Source: Cervus elaphus (Eukaryota; Chordata; Mammalia; Artiodactyla; Cervidae). Taken from it: a stretch of 64,000 nucleotides of DNA. Both the position numbers and the translations under genes were made by a program. The notes beneath the pieces were generated by a model that worked only from the letters and a program-made list of their open reading frames with translations, was not told the DNA's origin and searched no databases. Positions 35,801-47,800 of the stretch are shown piece by piece (position 1 is the stretch's first letter; each line of letters opens with the position of its first letter). The stretch covers positions 3,844,001 through 3,908,000 of the forward strand of contig NC_057845.1 in NCBI RefSeq assembly GCF_910594005.1, read 5' to 3'.

Positions 35801-38800
35801 ATAACTAGAACTGCTGGAAAGGTAAACGAAAATAATTGAGAATAAAAAATAAAGAAAGTAATTGAAATTAAAAACTCGGTAGATGGTTTAAACAACAGAT
35901 TAGATGCAGCTGGAGACAGATTAGCAAACTGGAGGTCGCAGAAGAGGACGACTCATGATTTCTCTTGTCCTCCTTCTGGCTGGCTGCTGAGACTCAGAGA
36001 GGCAGCCCAGGTCCCACCTAAGGCGTTACCTCCGACAGGCCTTCACACTGCACATGGGCCTGGATCCACTCCAGTCGGTCCGAGTTCTCCTTCTCCCGCA
36101 CCCCTTCATTCACCTGGGAGCACAGCTCCTCTGCCTTCTCCAGGGCGTGCTTCAGGTGGCTGTGGTCCGGGTGGTTTTCTGGAGTGTTTTCCAGGATCTA
36201 CATAGGAGAACAGAAGACAGTAGCCTTAGGCAATGAGTGGGCCCGGGGTTCACTGTTCTGGAAGACTTGCCCCAGCAGAGACAGGGTTCCGCACAGACCT
36301 TTCCTAGACAGTGCCCAGGTGTTTGCAGCTGTGGCTCTGAGCAGCCTCCTTGGCAACGACATGGAGAGAGACGGCCACTCTTTGTTGGCATAGGACAGCT
36401 ATGAGGGCAGGGACTGCCAGATTCTCTATACTTGGGGTGTGAGGAGGGCAGCGGCTGCAGCAGGGGCAGCATCACACCCCATATGGACTCCTCCAGGGAG
36501 AGTGGTCCTTCCCTGAGTCCATGCACAGCTGCAGGCATCTATGTACCCATGGAACTTCATGCTAATGGGTGCATCAGAGCAAAGGTGCATTTTTCTGAAT
36601 GAATCATTCCAGACCAGCAATTAAGAGTTCAGTTCTAGAGCAAGACCTTCTGGATTAAAATCCCTGCTCTACCACTGACCAGCCATGACATGGGTCAGTC
36701 ACATAAATGTTCTGAGCCTCATTTTCTTCTTGTGAGAAATAGGGATACAAATAGCACCTGCTCTGGGCTTCCCTGAGGCTCAGCTGGTAAAGAATCTGCC
36801 TGCAATGCAGGAGACCCTGGTTCGATTCCTAAGTCAGGAAGATCCACTGGAGAAGGGATAATCTACCCACTCCAGTATTCTTGGGTTTCCCTGGTGGCTC
36901 AGATGGTCAAGAATCTGCCTACAATGTGGGAGACCTGGGTTCGATCCCTGGGTTGGGAAGATCCCCTCGAGGAGGACATGGCCACCCACTCCAGTATTCT
37001 TGTCTGGAGAATCCCATGGACAGAGGAGCCTGGCGGGCTGCAGTCCACAGGGTCCCAAAGAGTCAGACACAACTGAGTAACTAAGCACAGCACACAGAAC
37101 CTCCTTTATAAGGTTGTTGGGAGGACTGCATGGCTGGATACAAGTAAAGCACTTTGCAGAGTACTGGCCCTTTGAGGATGCTCCTGACGGATCCTCAAAG
37201 GAATCTGAGGACACTGAAAACAGTCCTCATGGGGAAAGACACTAAGAGCGAAGACACATCCTAAGCCACTTTGCAATGTACTAGGAGTATGTTGAGCGTG
37301 CACTTGCTCATGCCTTACCCACATACGGGCTTCCCTGATAGTTCAGATGATAAAGAATCTGCCTGCAAGGCAGGAGACATAAGAGATGCAGGTCCGATCC
37401 CTGGGTTGGGAAGATCACCTGAGGAGGAAATGGCCAACCCACTCCAGTATTCTTGCCTGGAGAATCCCCATGGACAGAGGAGCCTGGCAGGCTACAGTCC
37501 ATGGGGTCACAGAGTCGGACAAGACTGAGTGGTTAACACTGTCCACATATAAATAATTCAAGTGGGTTTTACCCTGAATAAAATCTCATCCCCACGGTAT
37601 ACCTTGGTTTAAGGTCCTAAGTAGGCACTCGATTTGGGGAAAATGCCCAATCTAAGTATTGTGAGTCCCCCAACTTCCCTTGTGGCTCAGCTGGTAAAAA
37701 AGAACCCACCTATAATGTGGGAGACTTGGGTTCCATCCCTGGGTTGGGAAGATCCCCCAGAGAAGGGAATGGCTACCAGCTCCAGTATTCTGGCCTAGAG
37801 AATTCCATGGACTGTATAGACCATGGGGTTGCAAAGAGTCAGACACGACTGAGTGACTTTCACAATCATTACCAAACCACAGCTCTAGCTCTGGGTGGAT
37901 CCTGGCTGTACATTCAAATCCCTTTGAAAAGTCCTGACCTCAACTCTGACCATATCAGAATCCCCAGGGGTGGGACTCAGGCACTGGAATTTTCTAGAGT
38001 TTCCCAGGTAATTCTAAAGTGCAACCGAGTCTGAGGACCACTGCTCTAGACGGGAATCCCACATAGCAGATTGTGTGAATTTATTTTTTTTCAAAAATGA
38101 AAATAGATATATTGCTTTTTCTCATTGTAAAATTACTGTTGTATAATGTATGAAATTTAGAAAATTTAGGAAGTTATAAAGAACCTAAAAAACACCTTTA
38201 ATTGTGCCATCGGATAATAATCTCTGTCTTTCCTATTCACTGACTTCCCAGGTGGCGCTAGTGGTGATGAATCCTCCTGCCAATGCAGGAGACACAAAAA
38301 ACACGTTCAGTCCCAGAGTCGGGAAGATCTCCTGGAGAAGGGAATGGTAACCCACTCCAGTATTCTTGCCTGGAGAATCCCACGGACAGAGGAGCCTAGC
38401 AGGCTATAGTCCATGAGGACACAGAAATCTGGACGTGACTGAGTGGCTAAGCACACATACACATCCTGTTTGTTAATACATTCTGCCTAGATAAAAATAT
38501 ATATAATTTTTCAAGAACAAAAATTGGATCACACTGCCATACTACACTACCATTTTGTACTTGCTTTTTCCCCACTTCTTGGCAATTATAGCATGTTATT
38601 TAATATATATGAATTATAGATCATCATATGATGATCACTTCACATGACCAATACAATGTTGTAAAGTAAAATTTTTAAAAATTTTTTATTGAAGTATATT
38701 TATCATTTTTAAGGATTCTACAATATGTCATTGTAAGGATGAGCCACAATGCATAAAACTTCATATTTTTCAGTATTTCTCTGATTAATTCTTTAGAATA

Positions 38801-41800
38801 AATTCCTAGAGATGGAAATGCTGAGCCATAAAGAACATGGAGTTTGATGTCTACATCACCCTCTGAAGGCTGAACCAGTCTACCTTCCATGAGCAAACCT
38901 GCCAACACTGTGGACTCACAATCCTTTCAATAAATGCCTACCTGGCAAGCCAAAAGCAATGTATTTTCTTGTTTAGTTATGCATTTCTTTCATTATTAGA
39001 GAATTTGAATTTTGTGTACACTTAGTGCATAAGTACATTAAATGATAAAGCTAACATCTATGTATAGCTTAGTATGAGCCAGACAGACATATATTCATTC
39101 ACTCACTTAACTTCTCAGAACACCATGCAGTAGGTATTATCAATGTCTCTATTTTACAGATAAAGGAACCAAGGACCAGAGAGGTAAACGAAGTTGCCCA
39201 AGGACACACAGCAGTGGTATGGGAGATTCAAACCCAAGCAGCCTGGTTCCTAACAACACATTCTTTACTACTATTCCACAGTCCTCTCAGAAACATCTAG
39301 TTAAAGATTTTACCTACTTTTCTTTTTTATCTTTTTTTTAAACCTATTTTTCTATTAGGGTATTTGTCTTTTTCTTTTTGAGTTGTAAGAGTGCTTTAGA
39401 TACAAACATATATACACAATCTATATATATTTCAGTGTCTACTTGTATACAGTTAAAATGTTTATTCAGTTTATATCTGTCATTGGTCTTTTACTGTTCA
39501 TTATATTTTGTTACACGGAATTTTTTAAGAAAAATGTTTATGCAAATAATAATGTTCTTGATATGCAAGATTCAAATAATACAGAATGTTGAGAACAACT
39601 GTGCTGTCTCCCTTTTGCTTTCCTGCCTCAGAGGTAAACATGTGCAGGGCAAAGGGCATCCCTTTAGATCCCTTTAGATGCTCCACCTACATTTAATACC
39701 CACCCAGAGTTAGTCCAAAACAGACCCTACTGTAGGATGGCTTGCGAGGGGTTTTGTCTGTTTGTTTGTTTTACTTAATAGCATTTTCTAGATATCATTC
39801 CAACTAATATATAAAAGTCTCTTTCATAGTACAGATTCGCCACTTTAACTTCTCTCCTTAATGAATATCTAGTTGTTCCCAGAAGAAAGTATTTTTTTTT
39901 TCAAGTTGGTGCAACTCTAAATCCTTTAAAGCTCTGTCTTTGGTGCCACGCTAAGAATTTCTCCATCTTAGTATTAATATAAAGAATATTTTGTCTTGGT
40001 GCTTTTACACCTTTCCATCTGTATCTTATAACTGCCACCTTTTAAAATTCTGTTCTTAGTTTTGCTAGTTTTCCATTCATTCTTTTGGGTTCTCAAGGGG
40101 GTAGAAATCATGTTTCTGCAAAGAATGATAATTTGTTTTTTCCTTTTTAATATGTATGATTCTCAGTTCTCCTCTTGTTTTTGTTTTTCTTCCCATTGAC
40201 TAGATCTAGAATGCTTATTTTAAAAACTTGTTTCCAACATCAATTTGCAACTAAATATTGTGGGAAGTAAACAAAGTTTTGAGTTAGTTTAACAGTAACC
40301 GTATGTTGGAGAAAAGGAAACGGTAGATTGAAAGCGTCTTTCAAAACTAATTATTTAACTCAGCCAATTGACCACAGTGTATTCTGTGGGGTGGAACTGG
40401 GGTTGGACTGAGGAGATGCTTACATGAGACAGAAATTTGTGACATATAAGGGGATTCAGCAAGTAAGTAAATATACCGAGGATAATGAGAGCAGGGCTTC
40501 TCATGGAGAAGGGAGTTATATACACAGAAAGGGGGAAGGCGAGAATACATTCTGTGATATCAGACTAGAACAGGGACTATTGGTGTGAACTCATGGCTTC
40601 TAACATATACATATATGATCTTAAATATATGTTTGTACACTTATGTGTATGTAACTGTGTCTATGGATGTATACACGCATATATGTTTCCCAACTCTGCC
40701 ACTGAGAGACTCCAGAGGCAACAACACCCCGGAAGCAGTGAGCACACCAGCGTACAGATGTGGGTGTCTAAACTCTCCACTGAAAGGACCAGATCTAAAA
40801 GCCATCCTCCCTGCACTTACAGAATCACAGGCTCAGAGGACAAGTAGGTCTGTTCTCTCACTTTAAGGGTGGGCACACTGAAGCCCCAATTTCTTCTTTT
40901 CATTTGGCATTGGCTTTCTTGAAAGGACAGGAGAACAACAGTCATCTAATATCAACACAGAGTATCTCACAATGGCTCTCTGAGGACAGGTGGTGGAAAC
41001 TGTATTCCTTTCTCTCTTTCTGAGAGCGTTCCTGCTGGCTCAGATGGTAAAGCATTTGCCTGTTATGCGGGAGACCTGGGTTCGATACCCAGGTTGGGAA
41101 GATCCTCTGGAGAAGGAAATGGCAACCCACTCCAGTATTATCGCCTGGAAAAGTCCATGGATGGAGGAGCCGGATAGGCTACAGTCCATGGGGTCCCAAA
41201 GAGTAGGACACGACAGAGCGACTTTACTTTCTTTTCACTTTTCTCTCTTTCTTATTAGGAAAACCAAAGCATCAAGACTCTGCCTCCATTAGGAAAAGAA
41301 CTGAGCTCTCACGTACTGACTTACAAGGGGGTGACGCCACATGTTTGCACAGCAGAGGTGTGTATTATTGGCTCTGTTCACAGTAAACCTTCCTGGGGCT
41401 TCCCTGCTGGCTCAGACTGTAAACACTCTGCCTGCAACGCAGGAGACCCAGCTTCAATCCCTGGGTTGGGAAGATCCCCTGGAGAAGGGACTGGCTACCC
41501 GCTCCAGTATTCTTGCCTGGAGAATCCCATGGACAGAGGAGCCCGCTGGGCCACAGTCCACAGGGGTCGCAAAGAGTCAGACACAACTGAGAAACTAACA
41601 CTTTCACAGTAATTCAGCTTTTCTTTCGGAGTTACCATGCAGACACCTCCTACAGCCTGTTGGTGTAGTTTCTACACAACAGATACCAGGTGTGTTGGCT
41701 GAGGAACCTGCCCGTGACCCCAGATCCCAGACCTGCTGAGATAGCATTCCTCTGCTTGAAAAGGCAAGGCAGTTACTTACATTTTTAATGATCAGTGGGT

Positions 41801-44800
41801 ATCTCGTTACTCGTTGCATGGGCTTCAGTATAAAACTAGACAGGGGCATTCCCTTACAGCGTGGGTCCATGGCCAGTCTCTGAAAAATAAGAGATTTTTT
41901 AATGTACTTTAAATATCTGCAAAATCTGGTTAGTGACCTCACATCGATGTTATTCACGACTCCCCACCCATCACATTGTCTCATTTATCTGGACAACAAC
42001 TGGGGAGCCTGGAGCTGGAAGGACCAGGCTGGTTGCCCCGGGCCAGGGGGAGGCATGTTCCAGATGGAGTGGGAGCTGACAGCGGGTGTGACTCAGCGGC
42101 AGGGCTAACCCCTGCTCCCAGGTCCCACAGACCTTCCAGGGGATACTCAGCTCCTAACTTCCAGAGATGAGATTCTAGCTTTACAGAGAATATCCCCTCT
42201 GGATACCTGCCAAAACTCTACAGCATTCCTAGGAACAAGGAGAATCGCAAAACTCTAGGGTCAGAAAAATAATGCCTTTGATTGCCAGAATTACTGCAAG
42301 TCCCAAAGCTCACTGGGCTGGTGGGAGCCCCAGGCAGGGTGCGGATGGCGAAGCTGAGACGCAACGCTCAGGCCCTCAGGACTCCGGCTGTCTCCACTCT
42401 GGACTCCCTCGCCTCTTTCTTTCCACTTTTGCCAAATGGACTGGAGGACAAGCGTCCTTCCGCACCAAAAAGGTGATTCCTTGTTCTACAAGTCACAGGG
42501 GTTATATGGTGACAGCTCTCTGGTCAGGCTTAATGCCTTAGGGACGGGTTTAACGCCATGACCTGGGCCCCAAGCCCTAGGGCCTGTCAGCGCCTGGACC
42601 CGCTCCAGCCGTGAACACCCTTATTCCAGAACTCTTTGCAGCTGCCAAAGGCAGGACAAAGTCCTGCAGGGATGAGGCCGGGAGAGGTGATGAGGAGGGC
42701 ACGAGTAAGGGAGGGGGAATAAGGCCCCTCCCTGGGCTGAGGTCAGCGCTTCCCTGAAGTTCAAGTGCGTGCAGTGATGGACTCATTCTGCCTGAACCCA
42801 GGGGAGACCCTTGGCCCTCGGGTGGACCCCCAGGTGGCCCGTGGTACCCACCAGTCCAGCACTACCTCCAGTCTCCAGCCCACCCTAGGCCTACTTCTTG
42901 GCCGTGTTTCTCCTTTAGAATGACTTCAGACGTTCCATTCATTGGATAGCAAATCCAAGCATTTAATGTCAGAAACAAGGGGAGAAAGAAAGAACGAGAA
43001 CATGTGATGCTGTAGCCCAGAAGAGGCGGCACGTTCACCTATCAGTGATGATGCCACAAACACGGTTATGGGGAAGGTGGGAAAGCCCTGTCCCCCACCC
43101 CAAATCCAGGAGGCACAAAGATAAGCTTGTCATTAGTATGATGACTCTGCTGCCCACTCATCAAAATGTGCCCACTTAGCACAAGTCATTTTAGTCTCTC
43201 CTTTCCCCCTGGGAGAGGTGGGCGCTGATGGGGTGGGCTGGCCTGGCCAGCAGGGACCATCCCCTCCAAGGCCGGGTCCCAGGGCAGCAGGTCCAAAGCC
43301 CGAGGCCTCCAGCAGCCCGGGGCCCCTCCCCACAATGTCCCTTGGTGGTACACGACTCTCCAGACCCTGGTTATCCTACAAAGCAGAGCAGAGGTCCTGT
43401 CATCTCACACTCACCCCTGCTGACTTCCTAGGGCTTGAGCTCACCAAAAAGAACCAACTAAGGCAGAGAATTAAAGGGTCCGTTGGGATCCCCTTTGTCA
43501 GCAAAGGGCACAGAGCAGCAGGAAAATGAGGGCACTCAGACTAATCAGAATAGGAGACCTGAGACCTGCCAGTCCTCCTAGGCCTGAAAAGGAGACAAAG
43601 GATTTTAAACCGGTATTGCAGGAACACCACATGCACCTGGACTGCAGATTGGAGTTTCCAGCGCAGCGCTGGTCCCTCCCCGCCAAGCCCAGTCCCACGG
43701 CCCCAGTCACACCCGCCGGTGAGGGCCAGGCCCCCTCCTGTGCAGCTGAGACCCTCCATGCACGTGCAACTGCACACCAGCTGCCCGCAGATGGCCCCTT
43801 GGGGGGCAGGGACTCGGCTGAGCCGGGGCTCCTCACTTTGACAAACTCCTTGAAGTCCGGGGCCTCATCGGTCTTCTGCTGGATCAAGGCAGCCCCGTTG
43901 AGCTGGCAGCTGCAGAAGCGGATGTAGGGCTGCATGTGTGGCAGCTGGGCCGTCAGGATGTCCCCGATCATCTTCACGGGCATCTTCTCTCCAGACATCT
44001 TCTTGCGGACCCTCAGCGCTCTGCACGGAAACGCAGCAAGTGAGCACCCCACCTCCGCGCTCTCTGATGGGAGCACAGCACACTTCTAGGCACAGAAATG
44101 GGATGTGTGTGAGGGCACAAACCCAGGGCCACTAAGCATCTATGTGGGAGATAGGAACAGAAAAAGAAATGAGTCTGGTGCTACAGAGAGGTGTCCCTGG
44201 GGCATTTTTCTTTTGGCATGATGGTTATTGGCTGGCTCTTAGAAAGACTACAAAAAAAAAAAAAAAAAAAATTTTTTTTTTTTGCCAAACAAGCCAGTAT
44301 AAAAGACAATATTTTCATGTGGAAATATATAGAATCCTTCTTTAAAAAAAAAATAATTCCGACATGATCCCTGGGTGGATGTCTCGCTTAATGCATGGTC
44401 CATCCAGGCTGGCCTGGCCTCAACCCTGAATCCATTTCCAGGACCAGTGCTGCCACCCAAGGGAAGCTGTTGTGGCCAAGGGCCACGGAGGCTCAATTTC
44501 AGATCAAATGAAACACAATGAAGATGGCAAATCAACTGCCACAGGAAAATAATCCCATTATGTTCAGGAAAGTGAAAGTGAAGTCGCTCAGTCCGACTCT
44601 TTGTGACCCCGTGGACTGTATGTAGCCCACCAGGCTCCTCCGTCCATGGGATTCTCCAGGCAAGAATACTGGAGTGGGCTGCCATTTCCTTCTCCAGGGA
44701 TCTTCCCGACCCAGGGATCAAACCCAGGTCTCCCGCATTGCAGGCAGACGCTTTAGCCTCTGAGCCACCAGAGAGGCCTATGTCCAGGAAAGCCAGGTTT

Positions 44801-47800
44801 AAATGATGGTCTGATCTATCTGTGCTTCACTGCTTCACTCCTGTGGCTAACTTGAAGTTGATTGGATTAAGAGAGTTCTGAAGAGAGAAGGCTATTTATA
44901 TGATAATGGGTCAATGGACCCAAACAACATATGTCCTGGAAGTCGAGAAGGGACCAGAGGAACTGCAAAGTGTTCGGGAGTTCACTGCGGTCTTAGTGCT
45001 CAGGGCCGTGGGAGCCGGGACTGTGCATCTCACCCTCCTAACTTCTATGGCAACTCCTAACCAACAACGATAAGAAGAAGGTCACAGTACTGAGCTTCTA
45101 CACAACAAGGGCAGCAATATACCAGGAGGCGAGGCCACAACGTAGGAGGCCATGGGCGTGTTCTGCTTACCCTAGTGATTATGGATGATCAACGGATGGA
45201 TGGATAGAACAGAATGGTGTAATACATGATTCCAACATAAGTGTAGGATGATGTTACTATGAATTCCTCTGGTTGCCTTCATGGTTGTGGGTAGGGCTAT
45301 ACGGTTCCCAAAAGGTGCTGCAGTCTAAGTATTAAAAACTTCAGATTATTTTCTTTCTCCCACATCTTTGGTTAAAGAAAAAAATTTTTAAATCTTTGGA
45401 CTGGGCAAGCAAGCTAAGGAAAGAAACTTTAGGGACAGTGCCTTATATGGTCTAAACAGTGAGCGATTCCCCCCTTAAGCAGATGCCGTTGTAGGAAGAG
45501 GTGCTGGTCATTGCTGGTTGGCTGGGGCATGAGGAATGGCCGCTTGGTGCCCCCAGGATGGCCAGGTGGCGACTGCCCACTGCAGGGCTGGTGTGGAGTA
45601 TCTCCCCACATGTAAAAATCTGCTCGAGGGTGAAATTGCCACCAATTCTGGGGGATGAGCGTGGTGAGTAACCAGGTTATTAATACAAACTTGGGAAGAT
45701 GGAAACAGGAAGAAATTCCATCATTCCATGATTTTCCAATGAGGAGTAACACAGTCTTTCTGCAAGGGAATAAAAGTGTTTTTACCTGCCTCCCTCTTTT
45801 GTCTTTTTTTTTTTTTTTAAATGATGAGGAGACAAGGAAAAGGGAAAAGATGACAAGAGGAAGTTAAGCCGGGTCCCAGGTTCTGGAGGCCCACTCTTGT
45901 AGACTTGAGTTGATGTTGTGGAGGGGGGCAGACCTGGAATCAGGCCCCTGCAAAGGACCAGGCGCCTGTTAGGTTTAGCCGGGCCTCCTTCTAGGATGTT
46001 CTGCTGCACAGGACTGGGCTTGAGGGGCTGGAAACAGGGGCTGGCACCAGGCTGAGGGATCGCATGAGTGCTGCAGCCACAGTGCCGCCCCCTGGGGACT
46101 GATCTGTAATCTCACAGAAAGCTCTATACACGCAAGGTCTTGAACTGCGACAGAAATCAACTCAGTCAGTGAATGCATCGGAGTGCCCACTGTTTGCTGA
46201 GCGAATGAGTAACCCTCTGAAATTTGCGGATCAAGGGAACGGGCAAGAGAGTCGGCTTTCATGAATGTGTCCTAGGCATCAAACACTTCTTTTTTTTTTT
46301 TTTAAGCATATATGACTTATTGGGTTGGCCAAAAATTTCATTCAGGTTTCTCCATATGATGGTATGTAAAATCCATCATGAGTCTTTCAGCCAACCCAAC
46401 AGTATCCCTCTTGACTGTTGGGGAAACTGAGGCATGTGGAAACCGAGTGACTTGACCAGAGTCACACAGCTCACGGGTGACAGGAAACCCTGGAACTCGG
46501 GGTAGGGGGCGGGATCTGACTGCAGAGCCCATAGAGTTTAAGCACCAAGAGCAGGCCCACCTCCACTCCAGCTGCCCTGGGCTCCCGGCCTCCTCGCTGC
46601 AGATGCAGCTCCTGCCATCCCTCCAAGTGGGCCTTCCCAGCCCCCTGCTCCACTCTCCCTCCCGGCCTTCCTCTCCCCTCTTCCAAGGCACTCCCACTTC
46701 CCCTATCACCCTGTCCACGCCCAGCCAAAGTCCTTCCTTCCTTCCTTCTCCCCATCCTGTCTTTACCCACCAAGGTATCTTTTTCTGGCATATACCTTGG
46801 AGTATAGTATACCTCGGGCTTCCCCGGGGGCTCAGATGGTAAAGCGTCTGCCTGCAATGCGGGAGACCTGGGTTCTATCCCTGGGTCGGGAAGATCCCCT
46901 GGAGAAGGAAATGGCAACCCACTCCAGGATTCTTGCCTGGAAAACCCCATGGACGGATGAGCCTGGTGGGCTACAGTCCACAGGGTCGCAAAGCGTCAAA
47001 CACGACTGAGCGACTTCTCTCTCTTTGGAGTATGGTCGCTTTACAACGTCGTGTTAATTTCTGCTGTACAGAGATGTGAGTCAGCTATAAGTGTGCACAC
47101 ACTCCTTCCCTCCGGAGCCTCCCCACCACCACCACCATCCCACCTCTTAGGTCATCACAGGGCACAGAGCTGAACCCCCTGAGCTATATAGCGGGTTCCC
47201 ACCAGCTGTCTATTCAAGGTACGTTTTCTACTTCTTATTCATTTTTCTTTGTTTTTCTGCCTTAAAGAAAATTGTGTCTTCTTCTTAAATTATTCTTGTT
47301 ATCTTCTTCTTATCATACTTAAGTTGAAAGTTGAATACTTAATATTTAAGAAAACCTTTTTTTAGAGAAGCTCTTTCATTTATTTTATTTCTTCAAGCAA
47401 GGAAACAGGAAAAGATCTCGATAAAAACCGTTGCCAGCACTTGGTCCCACATGCCCTATCTCACTCCTGCATCCCTTCTCCTATCTTTTCTAATAGCCAC
47501 TCCTAAAGGTCTGCATCTAGCTCTTAATTGTAAAATGTTCTAGATTCTTCTGTCCTACTCTGCTTTTGAAGGCAAATTTCTCAGCTCTCTGCTCACAGGT
47601 AAAAGAGCCCAGAAGCAGCATTAGTAAGAAGTCTGAGAGCCCCAGGTAGCTCCCTTTTATGTTCATTATGTTTGTTTCTTATTTATCTGTTTGATAAACC
47701 CTATGTCCCCCTTTAAGTACAAGTTGTCGCTGGCCCTTAGATCAGGAGTGGCACATAAGTGGCTGTCCACTGCAGCCCTCCCGGGAATGAATATCAAAGT

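Larger units (their letters stand above)
36612..37175 (+). mobile_element. MIR split by tandem Bov-tA SINEs
   Basis: The 5' half (ctctaccactgaccagccat, gagcctcattttcttct) is at 36612-36764. The 3' half (ataaggttgttgggagga, acaagtaaagcactttgcag) resumes at about 37097. The two halves make one MIR in the normal order. Confidence 0.7.

Noticed and set aside
36765..38455. CRISPR-like series of direct repeats
   Set aside because: The regular repeats are successive Bov-tA SINEs about 200 bp long in a mammalian intron, not a CRISPR array.
43498..44076. 192-residue open frame on the - strand
   Set aside because: Only 43837-44020 is a real exon; the rest is ITSN1 intron read past the donor and acceptor sites.
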